A stretch of DNA of 64,000 bases from positions 24,201 to 88,200 of the forward strand of contig CALVBT010000006.1 in assembly GCA_944325885.1 (NCBI GenBank), given 5' to 3'. Position 1 is the stretch's first letter; every line of letters starts with the position of its first letter. Shown piece by piece: positions 36,015-44,543 of this stretch. The position numbers and the translations under genes are program-made. The notes beneath the pieces were generated by a model. That model was given only the letters and a program-made list of their open reading frames with translations. It searched no databases and was not told where the DNA came from. This stretch comes from Candidatus Gastranaerophilales bacterium (GTDB taxonomy: Bacteria; Cyanobacteriota; Vampirovibrionia; Gastranaerophilales; Gastranaerophilaceae).

Positions 36015-37346
36015 TCAAACCCTTTCAGTTAATTTTTGTACACACTCTATGGCACGTTCTGAGAGCATTTGTGCTTTTAGTTTTTTGTTTTTTCTTGTCT
36101 TTTTGTCAAAGTCCATTTGTTCTACAATGCCCCAGTTTGAATTTATCGGTTGAAAATGTTTTGCTTCAGTTTCGCAGATGTAGTGAGTCAACGCCCCGAG
36201 CATAGTAGATTTTGGCAGCGTGAGGAGTTCTTCTTGCGCAAGGTATTTTGCCATGTTTATCCCTGCTAACATGCCTGTGGCAATGGATTCTGTGTAACCC
36301 TCAGTGCCTGTTAATTGCCCTGCAAAGAACAGGTCGGGTCTTTTTCTAGTCTGCAGCGTCGGATTTAGTATGTGAGGGCTGTTTATGAAGGTGTTTCTGT
36401 GCATTACACCGTAGCGCAGGATGTTTGCGTTTTCCAGCCCCGGAATGGAGTGCAAAAGCTCTTTTTGTGCAGGCCATTTGAGGTTTGTCTGGAATCCGAC
36501 GAGATTGTACATAGTTGCATCTTTGTTGTCCTGACGCAGCTGTACAACAGCGTAGTTTTCTGTTCCCGTGCGTTTGTCGACCAGCCCGACAGGCTTCATC
36601 GGCCCGTATCTGAGGGTATCTATGCCACGTGAGGCAAGGACTTCTACCGGCAGGCAGGATTCAAAAAACTTCGCACCCTTGCCTGTTTTTTCAAAGTCTT
36701 TGAGTTCTATCCTCGGTGCATTTGTCAGAATGTTGTAAAAGTTTTCGTACTGCTCTTTGTTCAAAGGGCAGTTTATGTATGAGGCTTCGCCCTTGTCGTA
36801 TCTGCTTGCGTAAAAGGCTATGTCAAAGTTTATGGAGTCTTTTTCCACAATCGGAGCAATTGCATCAAAAAAGTGCAGGTGGTCTTCACCGCAAAAGACG
36901 CGGATATCTTCTGCGAGCGGGTCAGAGGTGAGCGGCCCGGAGGCAACAATCACGGGTGTGTCTGTGGGGATTGTTGTCAGTTCTTCTCTGATAAGGTTTA
37001 TTCTGCCTGTTGAAGCAAGGAGTTCTTCCACTTTTTGTGAAAACAGAGTTCTGTCTATGGCAAGAGCGTTGCCTGCAGGGACTTTTGCTTCGTAGGCGGT
37101 TTTTATGAGGAAGGAGCCTAAAAGTTCCATCTCTTTTTTCAAAAGACCGCTTGCGTTTGTTACATCAAAAGACCCCAGACTGTTGCTGCACACAAATTCA
37201 GCCGGTTTGTCCGTTGCGTGTGCGCCTGTGGTTTTTTGGGGGCGCATTTCGTAAAGGTTTACGTTTATTCCTCTTTTTGCCAGCTGCAACGCTGCCTCAC
37301 AACCGGCCAGCCCTGCTCCTATTACTGTGACGCTGTTTTTCTCCAT
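36015..37346 (-). CDS. trmFO: FAD/folate-dependent tRNA m5U54 methyltransferase
   Basis: Methylates U54 in the T-loop of tRNA using methylene-THF and FADH2. 443 residues. Seen: the FAD motif VIGAGLAGCEAA at about 8-19, YEMRPQKTTGAH, AEFVCSNSLGS, and a conserved Cys region FESCLPVEVLASRG. Length is standard. TAATG overlap with the upstream HD-GYP gene shows coupling. It fits a one-carbon pool with folD. Confidence 0.96.
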   Translation of the reverse strand: MEKNSVTVIGAGLAGCEAALQLAKRGINVNLYEMRPQKTTGAHATDKPAEFVCSNSLGSFDVTNASGLLKKEMELLGSFLIKTAYEAKVPAGNALAIDRTLFSQKVEELLASTGRINLIREELTTIPTDTPVIVASGPLTSDPLAEDIRVFCGEDHLHFFDAIAPIVEKDSINFDIAFYASRYDKGEASYINCPLNKEQYENFYNILTNAPRIELKDFEKTGKGAKFFESCLPVEVLASRGIDTLRYGPMKPVGLVDKRTGTENYAVVQLRQDNKDATMYNLVGFQTNLKWPAQKELLHSIPGLENANILRYGVMHRNTFINSPHILNPTLQTRKRPDLFFAGQLTGTEGYTESIATGMLAGINMAKYLAQEELLTLPKSTMLGALTHYICETEAKHFQPINSNWGIVEQMDFDKKTRKNKKLKAQMLSERAIECVQKLTERV

Positions 37347-38359
37347 TACTGCACCATGTCGTCGTATGACTCGAGGTCATTGTAGTTGAACATATTCACA
37401 AACTGGTACAAAAGTTCGGGGAAGAATTTTTTTGTTCCTACCTCAAGCATAATCCTGAGTGCTTCTTTTGTGTTTTTGACCTTGTGAGGTGTTCTGTTAG
37501 AGGTCAAATCGTCAAAAAAGCTGCAAAGACCCACTACACGGGTGAGGCTGCTTATTTGTTCACCCGAGAGTTTGAACGGATATCCTGAGCCGTCGTTGTT
37601 TTCGTGGTGTTCCAGTGCCACAAGGCAGATATCCTCGGGTAGATGCATTTCGTATTTCAGGATTTTGTAGCCCATTTGTGTATGGGTTTGAAAAATTTTG
37701 TTGTCCTGCTGCGAGAGGTTTGTTTTTTCAAGAATTTCTTTGGGAAGCCTTGTCATCCCTATATCGTGGAGCAGGGCTGCCTGTGCCAGTTTTTCGATTA
37801 CATCTTCGTCATATTCGAGTTTGTAACCCATTGTCGAAGCCAGAATAGCCGTGTTGAGTGCGTGGCAGTCATAGTAGTTGCCCAGCAGTTTGAGCTGTGA
37901 GCAGAATTTTACCTCCGGGATAATAGCCTGAACGTCATCTAGGATTTTGTCTTTGATTTCGTCCACCATTTGCACGGCGTCTTTATTGGCATTCTCCCTG
38001 ATAGCAAACATTGTAGTTGCGTAGTAGGATTTCATATCCACCTGAGATTGGGCTTTGAATTTGGACTTTCTGTTTACTGTTTTGTCAAAGACGATTTCTT
38101 TTGGTTTTTGCGGTTCGAGAGTTTCTTTGATTTGTTCTGCTTCGGTGTCAAAAGAGTACGGTGATTGCGGTGTGCGTTTTTCTTCCCTTTCGGATTTTTT
38201 GGGCATTGCTTTGTACAAAACTTCGTACTGGCTGATTTGTAAAAGTTTGCCCGAGGTCAAAATTTCACCTGCATTGACGAGCTTTTCGCCCTCTTCATTG
38301 TACAGGTCGAACGGGAGCATTTTAAACTTTACTAATTCTTCAACCGCTATTCTTTCCAT
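37346..38359 (-). CDS. HD-GYP-type phosphodiesterase, variant metal site
   Basis: 337 residues. N-terminal 50 residues look like a small PilZ-less leader domain (LPFDLYNEEGEKLVNAGEIL), then a charged linker (about 52-105), then an HD-GYP domain: ALLHDIGMTRLP (His198, Asp199) and HHENNDGSGYPFKL (251-264), and a SNRTPHK tail. Canonical HDIGK has Lys; here it is Met202. HD-GYP enzymes hydrolyse cyclic di-GMP; with the changed residue activity may be lost or shifted. First gene of an operon with trmFO and a pilin. Confidence 0.88.
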   Translation of the reverse strand: MERIAVEELVKFKMLPFDLYNEEGEKLVNAGEILTSGKLLQISQYEVLYKAMPKKSEREEKRTPQSPYSFDTEAEQIKETLEPQKPKEIVFDKTVNRKSKFKAQSQVDMKSYYATTMFAIRENANKDAVQMVDEIKDKILDDVQAIIPEVKFCSQLKLLGNYYDCHALNTAILASTMGYKLEYDEDVIEKLAQAALLHDIGMTRLPKEILEKTNLSQQDNKIFQTHTQMGYKILKYEMHLPEDICLVALEHHENNDGSGYPFKLSGEQISSLTRVVGLCSFFDDLTSNRTPHKVKNTKEALRIMLEVGTKKFFPELLYQFVNMFNYNDLESYDDMVQ

Positions 38360-38447
38360 TACGTCATACCACCGAATATATCTTCACAATTACATTATAG
38401 GCTATTTTAGGTGATTTGCAAACAATCCGTTTGAATGAGATTTAAAA

Positions 38448-38475
38448 TATTTGTAGCCACATGGCTACGCAAATA
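38448..38475. promoter_or_regulatory. Operator-like inverted repeat before UPF0173 gene
   Basis: TATTTGTAGCCA and TGGCTACGCAAATA form a near-perfect inverted repeat (28 nt, core GTAGCCAcaTGGCTAC), followed by TATAAT at 38480-38485. It may be a regulator site over a promoter for the gene starting at 38516. Confidence 0.5.
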
Positions 38476-38515
38476 CTGCTATAATGAAATTGGAAATCAA
38501 AAAAAGGACAACATC

Positions 38516-39196
38516 ATGGCAACAAAACTTCAATACATATCACACAGCGCATTCTATATAAAAACAGGAGATTTCGGGATACTTGTCGACCCGTTTATCT
38601 CTGGCAATCCAAAGGCGGAATTTGACGTTAAAAAAGAAAAAATTACTGACATCTTTGTAACACACGGCCACGCTGACCATCTAGGCGATGCAATACCTGT
38701 GTCCAGAGGCACACAGGCTGTTATCACAGCTATTTTTGAGCTTGCAAACTACTGTATGGAAAAAGGTGCTTTTGCCAAAGGCGTAAACTTTGGCGGAAAA
38801 ATCGAGTATCCGTGGGGCAGTGCGGTATTTTTGCCGGCTTTTCACAGCAGTTCTACTCCGGATGGCAGATATGCAGGCATGCCGGCATCTATCTTGTTTG
38901 ATATAAACGGAACAAAAATCTATCACGCAGGCGATACCTGCCTGAATTCGGAGATGAAGGTTTGTGCAGAGGTGTACAAGCCTGATATTGCGCTTTTGCC
39001 TGTGGGGTCTTTTTATACAATGGATGCTGATTCTGCAGTGACAGCTGCAAAATGGCTGGGTGTAAAAAAGGTTGTGCCTATGCATTACAACACTTTTGAT
39101 GCAATAAGCACGGATATTGACTTTTTTGCAAAAAAACTTGAACAAAACAACATTGAGCCGATTATACTAAAACCCTCAGAAAGCATAGAGTTATAA
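38516..39196 (+). CDS. UPF0173 metal-dependent hydrolase
   Basis: 227 residues from the ATG at 38516 (AAAGGA upstream); the frame runs open further to 38435 but that lies over the operator-like repeat. Metallo-beta-lactamase fold: YISHSAFYI, VTHGHADHLGDA (about 47-58), HAGDTCLNSEM, and VVPMHYNTFDAI. UPF0173 members are uncharacterised hydrolases. The DUF3326 gene starts 3 nt after the stop. Confidence 0.92.
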   Translation: MATKLQYISHSAFYIKTGDFGILVDPFISGNPKAEFDVKKEKITDIFVTHGHADHLGDAIPVSRGTQAVITAIFELANYCMEKGAFAKGVNFGGKIEYPWGSAVFLPAFHSSSTPDGRYAGMPASILFDINGTKIYHAGDTCLNSEMKVCAEVYKPDIALLPVGSFYTMDADSAVTAAKWLGVKKVVPMHYNTFDAISTDIDFFAKKLEQNNIEPIILKPSESIEL

Positions 39197-39198
39197 AC

Positions 39199-40212
39199 AT
39201 GAAGACAGAAAACAAAGACAAAGTTTCCATAATGATAGTTCCGACGGGAATCGGAGCCTCAATCGGCGGATATGCGGGCGACGCCAGCCGTTATGCACAA
39301 AAAATAGCGAAGCATATCCCTCTTATTGTAAACCCTAATATCGTCAATGCGGCTGTGTTTTCGGGGATTAGCGAGAATATGTTTTATGTGGAAGGATGGG
39401 CGATTGAGCAGTTTATGAAAGGCAATATCTCACTTTTGCCCTCACAAAATAACAAAATCGGCGTAATCTTTGACAGCGCAATCCCTCAGAATGTTTTGAA
39501 CATTCATTTGAATACGATTAATGCGATAAAAACCGTCTATGACATTGATATTATCGGACACGAAATTACAAAAGAGCCTGCAGGGGTTGAGTTTTTCACT
39601 ATGGAATCAGGAATTTCCGCAGGAAGGTTGAACAATCCGGAAACTCTGGTTGATGCAGGGAAAAAACTTTTGGACAGAGGCGCACAGGCACTGGCTGTTG
39701 TCTGTTTTTTTGAAGAACCACCAGAGGATGATTACGAAAAAGGTGACGGCGTCGATATAGTGGGCGGTGTCGAGGCCATTATTTCTCATTATTTGACGGA
39801 AAAATTGATGTGTCCGTGTGTGCATGCGCCGGCTTTTGAGGATGTTTCCATTACAGGACGTCTTGTTGACCCGAAGGTCAGCGCAGAGTATATTACACCT
39901 ACTTTTCTCCCGTGTTTGATGTTCGGGCTGAAGAATGCACCATTACTAATTGATACAAAAAATTGTGACATGTGTTATAAACCCGATGATTCTGGGCATT
40001 ATATTACATGTAGGGATTTACATTCCGTTGTTGTTCCGCATGATGCTCTCGGTTCCAGTGTGGTATTAGATTCTATAGAACAGGGCATAAAGGTTTTTGC
40101 TGTGAAAGAGAACAAAACAGTGCTAAATGTAAACAAGTACGCAATCGGAAAACAAAATGTTATAATAGAAGTGGATTCCTACGAGGATTACATAAAATAT
40201 TTGGAAGAATAA
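39199..40212 (+). CDS. DUF3326 family protein
   Basis: 337 residues. The signature MIVPTGIGASIGGYAGDASRYAQ near the start and the pattern NPNIVNAAVFSGISENMFYVEGWAIEQF match DUF3326, a family known mostly in Cyanobacteria and plants, of unknown function. C-terminal segment includes NCDMCYKPDDSGHYI with a CxxC pair (about 252-255). Follows the hydrolase directly, so these are likely co-transcribed. Useful as a lineage marker. Confidence 0.88.
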   Translation: MKTENKDKVSIMIVPTGIGASIGGYAGDASRYAQKIAKHIPLIVNPNIVNAAVFSGISENMFYVEGWAIEQFMKGNISLLPSQNNKIGVIFDSAIPQNVLNIHLNTINAIKTVYDIDIIGHEITKEPAGVEFFTMESGISAGRLNNPETLVDAGKKLLDRGAQALAVVCFFEEPPEDDYEKGDGVDIVGGVEAIISHYLTEKLMCPCVHAPAFEDVSITGRLVDPKVSAEYITPTFLPCLMFGLKNAPLLIDTKNCDMCYKPDDSGHYITCRDLHSVVVPHDALGSSVVLDSIEQGIKVFAVKENKTVLNVNKYAIGKQNVIIEVDSYEDYIKYLEE

Positions 40213-40226
40213 TACGGAGCCGCCTT

Positions 40227-41192
40227 ATGATTATGAAAAAGACTAAAAAAGCTTTTACAATACCGGAATTGTTGATTTTTCTCACGATTGTTGGTGTAAT
40301 TTCTGTGATGATGTTCACTATCATCAAACCTAATGAAAAGTATCTCAAATATGCTTATTACAATGCATATTATGTACTGGCTACAGCCGGTTATAACATA
40401 AAAGAGGATGCCTATGATATCGCCTCTACTGACGAAACAGGCACTGCTGATGTAAAAGATAAATATTTCCCCGGTACAGCAAATTCAGGGCTGGATGGTA
40501 TGGCTGCTTCAAAAGAACTTTGTAAAAAGCTGGCTCTTGACCCGAAAGCAACAGGAGAGGCCGAAAGCAAGTATGGATATTTAAACACAACAGTTTATAA
40601 TTGTTCCGGAAATTTTAAAACAGTTGCAAAATCCGGTGCAGATTCCGAGTTTGTTGATTCAAAAATGGCATTTAGAGCAACAAACTCTATGAGGTTCTTT
40701 ATTTCACCTTTGCAGAGCTTTTCTGTAGCAGATGCACTCACCGGCGGTAATGTTGAAATAAAATATTATATCATCTGGGTAGACCTTAATGGCGACAGAC
40801 TGCCAAATACTGCAAAATGGAAAGAAAGCAAACCTGCTGACATTGTTCCTTTTGTGATGACTACATCAGGTACTGTGCTGCCTGTCGGATATCCGACTGT
40901 TGATGCCAGATATACAACAGCAAGAATCCAGTTTTCTCAATCCGGCAGATTGAATTATTCTCCGCAGTCTTATCCGTATCTTGATGCACAGATTGCCACT
41001 TATGGCGGAAATGAGTATCCTTCGCACGATTTGTTCTCATTGAATTCTTCATTGAGGGAAGAAATGAAAGGCACAGCAGCAGAGGTTAAAGGTTATACCC
41101 CTAGTGTGACAACTGCTGATGATGAGTGCAAGGTTGCTTCTGCAAGCGAGCCGCCATTGTGTACGCTTGTTCTGGACGAAAACAAAAAATAG
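40227..41192 (+). CDS. Type IV pilin-like protein, large
   Basis: 321 residues. Leader MIMKKTKKA then FTIPELLIFLTIVGVISVMMF: cleavage after Ala9, Glu at +5. The rest is a long extracytoplasmic domain with dispersed Cys pairs (LCKKL; YNCSG; DECKV; PLCTL). A Shine-Dalgarno GGAG precedes the ATG. A terminator follows at 41214. The third pilin-like gene in this window, unrelated to the others beyond the leader. Confidence 0.82.
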   Translation: MIMKKTKKAFTIPELLIFLTIVGVISVMMFTIIKPNEKYLKYAYYNAYYVLATAGYNIKEDAYDIASTDETGTADVKDKYFPGTANSGLDGMAASKELCKKLALDPKATGEAESKYGYLNTTVYNCSGNFKTVAKSGADSEFVDSKMAFRATNSMRFFISPLQSFSVADALTGGNVEIKYYIIWVDLNGDRLPNTAKWKESKPADIVPFVMTTSGTVLPVGYPTVDARYTTARIQFSQSGRLNYSPQSYPYLDAQIATYGGNEYPSHDLFSLNSSLREEMKGTAAEVKGYTPSVTTADDECKVASASEPPLCTLVLDENKK

Positions 41193-41213
41193 AGATGTTG
41201 ATAAATTTTAAAT

Positions 41214-41246
41214 GCACTGCCTTTTGATTATGGCAGTGCGTTTTTT
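41214..41246 (+). terminator. Rho-independent terminator
   Basis: GCACTGCC pairs with GGCAGTGC (41214-41221 with 41232-41239), followed by TTTTTT at 41241-41246. 22 nt after the pilin stop; also faces the convergent TPR gene. Confidence 0.9.
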
Positions 41247-41271
41247 ATAAATGTTATAAACGAGAAAACAA

Positions 41272-42903
41272 TTAGTTCAACAATTTGAGGTTGTTAGTTG
41301 CTTCTTTGTGGTTGGGGTCGAGTTCAAGTACTTTCTGGTATTCGTTTTTGGCTTCATCCTTTTTGCCTGCAACCTCGTAGGCCAGTGCCAGATTGTATCT
41401 GATATCCACGTTGTTGATATCGAGTGACACGGCTGTTTCTAAAGATTTTATTGCGTTTTCGTGTTCTTTATCTTTTGATTGCAGTATGCCCAAGAATGTG
41501 TGCGCACGTGAGTTTTTCGGGTCTATAAATACTGCTTCTTTATACAGTTTTTTTGCTTCGATAAAGTTCTGGATTTCGTAATAGATATCGCCCAGAGTTT
41601 CGTAATACAGGCTGATTTCCGGTGCAAGTTCTATTGCTCTTTTGCACTGGCGGATAGCTTCGGAATAGTTTTTTATAGACCTGTTTGCGTTTGCGAGTTT
41701 GAAATATATTTCAGGGTTTTCATTGTTGTAGTGCATTGCTTCCGTAAATTTTTCAAATGCCTGTTTTGTTTTGCCTTGATTGAGAAGGTTCACTGCCTCT
41801 TCTGCCAGAATTGTGGACAGGTTGTTGTGTATAACTTTTATGTCAGACGGTACAGCCACATCGAGTGCATCGTTGCAGACTTTTTTTGCTTTTTCAAAAT
41901 CTTTGTTCATACAGTATGCCATAGCCAGAGTCTGGCTCAACAAAAGGTTTGTGGGGTCTTGTATAATTGTTTCGTTGATGAGGTTTATACTTTCGTCGAT
42001 TTTGCCTGTGTAAAGATAGATTTTTGCAATCTGGTTTTTTACGGCAAACATGTCTGCATTTGGTAGCTCCAGTGCTTTTTTGGCATAAGAGAGTGCTTCT
42101 TCATAAGAATGGATATGAAACAGCAGGTCAATAATTTCTTGATAATAGATATAATTTTGCGGCTCTAAATCAATGAGTTTGCGGGAATAGTAGATTACAT
42201 TTTCCGTATCTTTTTGTTTTAGGTAGATTTTTCTCAGCTCTTTTATTACATCAATGTTGGAAGAATTGTGATCCAGAACTTTTTTGTAGAGGTTTATTGC
42301 CTTTACATAGTCGCCGTAGGAGCTGTAGATATTGCCCATTGTTTCGTAGTATTCTACTTTTTCGTTTTCGTCATCAATATAGGTTACGAGTTGTTTAAAG
42401 AGTTTCAGGGCGGATTCTTTTTGTTTGTTTTCGTAATAAAGCTGTGCGAGATTCCTCATTGCATTGAGGTCGTATTTGTCTTTTGTCAGAAGATAGCTGT
42501 AAAAATGTATTGCCTTTTTTGTCTGGTGGGTGTTTTTGTATAACGTGGCAAGCTGTTGATACAGGTTTGTGTCATCAGGGTAAAACTGCACCAGAACAAG
42601 AAGGTTCGAGATAGCTTCGTATTCTTTTTGCGTGTCTATGTAAGATTTGACGAGCAGTTTGCGCAAATCGTGATGATATGGGTTTTGTGCAAGGTATTTT
42701 TTCGCAAGTTTTTGTGCTGTTGTATAGTCAGCGTTAAGAATCAGAGTTTCTACCTGTTTGTAAACTTCGTCAGGCGAAATTTGCAGGTCTTCTCCGCCCT
42801 TTTTTTTGTATTTGCCTGCTTCTTCCTTGAGCCGGAGATAAACATATATCAATCCGGACACAAAACAAATAAATAATGCTATAAGAATCAGATTGTTTAT
42901 CAT
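41272..42903 (-). CDS. TPR-repeat protein, membrane anchored
   Basis: 543 residues. One N-terminal membrane helix (ILIALFICFVSGLIYVYL, about 6-23), then about twelve tetratricopeptide repeats from about 48 to the end. Clear units include ...LYQQLATLYKNTHQTKKAIHFY and ...YETLGDIYYEIQNFIEAKKLYKEAVFIDP written in pieces. Such proteins scaffold protein complexes; partners unknown. The HIT gene lies 19 nt upstream and same strand. Confidence 0.9.
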   Translation of the reverse strand: MINNLILIALFICFVSGLIYVYLRLKEEAGKYKKKGGEDLQISPDEVYKQVETLILNADYTTAQKLAKKYLAQNPYHHDLRKLLVKSYIDTQKEYEAISNLLVLVQFYPDDTNLYQQLATLYKNTHQTKKAIHFYSYLLTKDKYDLNAMRNLAQLYYENKQKESALKLFKQLVTYIDDENEKVEYYETMGNIYSSYGDYVKAINLYKKVLDHNSSNIDVIKELRKIYLKQKDTENVIYYSRKLIDLEPQNYIYYQEIIDLLFHIHSYEEALSYAKKALELPNADMFAVKNQIAKIYLYTGKIDESINLINETIIQDPTNLLLSQTLAMAYCMNKDFEKAKKVCNDALDVAVPSDIKVIHNNLSTILAEEAVNLLNQGKTKQAFEKFTEAMHYNNENPEIYFKLANANRSIKNYSEAIRQCKRAIELAPEISLYYETLGDIYYEIQNFIEAKKLYKEAVFIDPKNSRAHTFLGILQSKDKEHENAIKSLETAVSLDINNVDIRYNLALAYEVAGKKDEAKNEYQKVLELDPNHKEATNNLKLLN

Positions 42904-42922
42904 AATAAAATTTTATCCCGGA

Positions 42923-43255
42923 TTATCCCGGAGGCCACAAAAGCGGTCTGCCTGCCAGAATGTGTATATGCAGATGAAAGACTGTCTGGCCTGCGCTTTC
43001 GCCTGTGTTGATGACTGTTCTGTATTCTGTTATACCGAGTTTTTTTGTTACATTTTGTACGGCAGTGAACAGTGCTGACATTGTGTTTTTGTCATTCAGT
43101 TCATTGAGCGAGGCAAAATGCTTTTTGGGTATCACAAGAATATGCACCGGAGCCTGAGGGTTCAGGTCGTTGAAGGCAACAGTTGCGTCATCTTCGTACA
43201 CCAGTGTGGACGGGATTTCTTTGTTTGCAATTTTGCAGAATATGCAGTTTTCCAT
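42923..43255 (-). CDS. HIT-family nucleotide hydrolase (HinT-like)
   Basis: 110 residues, cytosolic. Seen: CIFCKIANKEIPS with CxxC, the ILVIPKKHFAS segment, and the histidine triad HLHIHIL (about 94-100) within QTVFHLHIH. AAGGA lies 8 nt before the ATG. Members hydrolyse adenosine phosphoramidates. Confidence 0.93.
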   Translation of the reverse strand: MENCIFCKIANKEIPSTLVYEDDATVAFNDLNPQAPVHILVIPKKHFASLNELNDKNTMSALFTAVQNVTKKLGITEYRTVINTGESAGQTVFHLHIHILAGRPLLWPPG

Positions 43256-43312
43256 AATTCTATCCTTATTCTCTCAAAATTATTATAATGCATTCTGCGT
43301 TAATTTGAAAGT

Positions 43313-43333
43313 TTTTCATATAGTCAACTGACT
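43313..43333 (-). repeat. 21-bp palindromic motif, copy 5, reverse orientation
   Basis: Read on the minus strand it is AGTCAGTTGACTATATGAAA plus A, flanked by CGG. About 58 nt upstream of the HIT start and about 160 nt from the tRNA. Unlike most copies it is not beside a stop codon. Confidence 0.88.
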
Positions 43334-43401
43334 CCGACCAATTTTAGAACAGGCTGCAAGCGAAGCCGCCGTAGACAATTTTAAAATATTGTATTATTGG
43401 G

Positions 43402-43506
43402 GGAAACATTGCGCCCGGGGCGGTTTGAGCCTTGGCTTGAACGTTCAGATTAGGAACCCGATGGGGTTCGAATCGAAGATATGCTGGGGAAACATTGCGC
43501 CCGGGG
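43402..43506. repeat. 21-bp direct repeat including tRNA 3' end
   Basis: GGGGAAACATTGCGCCCGGG plus G occurs at 43402-43422 and 43486-43506. The second copy is the 3' end and flank of tRNA-Arg; the first stands alone 84 nt away. The interval resembles tRNA length, so it is a decayed tandem tRNA copy or an attachment-site scar. Confidence 0.7.
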
Positions 43507-43569
43507 AGATTCGAACCCCCGACCTTCAGCTTCGGAGACTGACGCTCTATCCGACTGAGCTACAGGCGC
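43496..43569 (-). tRNA. tRNA-Arg (anticodon CCG)
   Basis: 74 nt. Acceptor GCGCCTG pairs with CGGGCGC; D-arm GCTCAGTCGGATAGAGC; anticodon loop CTCCGAA with anticodon CCG, reading CGG; T-arm with the TTCGAAT loop. Discriminator A at 43496. No encoded CCA. All arms pair. Confidence 0.95.
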
Positions 43570-43628
43570 AAATGATGTTTTTATTCTATCACAAACTTTC
43601 AGCTCAGCCGGATTAAATCAGCTAAAAA

Positions 43629-44347
43629 TTATTCAATATTCAATCTTCCGGATTTTTTGAGGACTTTTGTAATTGCCCAGATGACAAATATTGTTGCAAA
43701 TGTGTATATCCACAGCGGAATCAGGAAAAATCCCTGAACCTCAAAATATCCTCTGACAATTTCAATCCCTACAAACCCGAGCAGTGTCGTGAGCCAGGTG
43801 TCGTGTTCGTTTTTAAATACTTTTTTGAAAGAGAATTTTCTGTCAGGTTTTTCAAAATTTTTGAAAGACGGAACAATGCAGTTTACTCTTTGCGCCCAGT
43901 TTTCGTATACAGAGCCGAATTTGTTAAGCAAAAATTCTTCTTCTCTTAAAATAATCAGCGTGTAGATAATGAACATCAATAATGAGTTTGCTACAATGAT
44001 TTCCCAGCTCTGTGTCATCATTGTAATCCCGAGGAAAATAAAAAAGTTCCCGAGGTAGAGCGGTTTCTGACAATAGAGTACATCCCTTTTGTGTTGAGGG
44101 TTTCTGCTATTTGTGTACCTCTGTTTCTGCCGGAAGTGCCTTCCGGTACATAGCCTATCGTCATTATACGTATAAAAATTCCTAGCAGTGTCACCATAAA
44201 ACATGCAATTTCAAACGGAACACTCTCTGTTACATTTTGAAAGTCGCCAATTTCTACCAGCATAACAAGCAAATACGGCAAAAATTGCAACCCCCTGTTG
44301 TCAAAACAGTAATCTCCCAGATTTTTTATTTTTTCGCTTAAAAGCAT
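43629..44347 (-). pseudogene. Isoprenylcysteine methyltransferase-like gene with frameshift
   Basis: Membrane methyltransferase of the ICMT/PEMT type, about 240 residues if joined. Part one (start at 44347) reads MLLSEKIKNLGDYCF..., then QIAETLNTKGMYSIVRN; part two, in another frame, continues PLYLGNFFIFLGITMM and EEEFLLNKFGSVYENWAQRV. The family motif RNPLYLGN is broken at about 44061-44063 by one missing C (AACCGCTC where AACCCGCTC is expected). Several hydrophobic segments. Either a true pseudogene, a phase-variable C-run, or a sequencing error. Confidence 0.85.
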
Positions 44348-44407
44348 ATTAATCTCTCCTCTTTGGCTGTGTATTCCTTAATTCTCCGAATATAATATTA
44401 CAAATAT

Positions 44408-44436
44408 GTTATCATGATAACAGTTATAATGATAAC
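44408..44436. promoter_or_regulatory. Tandem palindromic operator candidates
   Basis: GTTATCATGATAAC is a perfect 14-bp palindrome (44408-44421); one nt later GTTATAATGATAAC (44423-44436) repeats it with one change. The 15-bp period puts them on nearly the same DNA face-and-a-half turn. They lie between the broken methyltransferase gene (divergent) and the metallopeptidase pair. A TTGACA-like box is at 44494-44499. Confidence 0.6.
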
Positions 44437-44543
44437 ATAATGATTGTTTACAAATAAACTAGCAAAAAAATTTTTTTCGTTTTTTTACTATTATTGACAC
44501 GAGGAAATCAACAAGATATCTGAATAAAAGAGGGAAAAAGTAA

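Noticed and set aside
43389..43616. 75-residue plus-strand frame across the tRNA
   Set aside because: Reads through the antisense of tRNA-Arg, which folds perfectly; any protein here is not credible.
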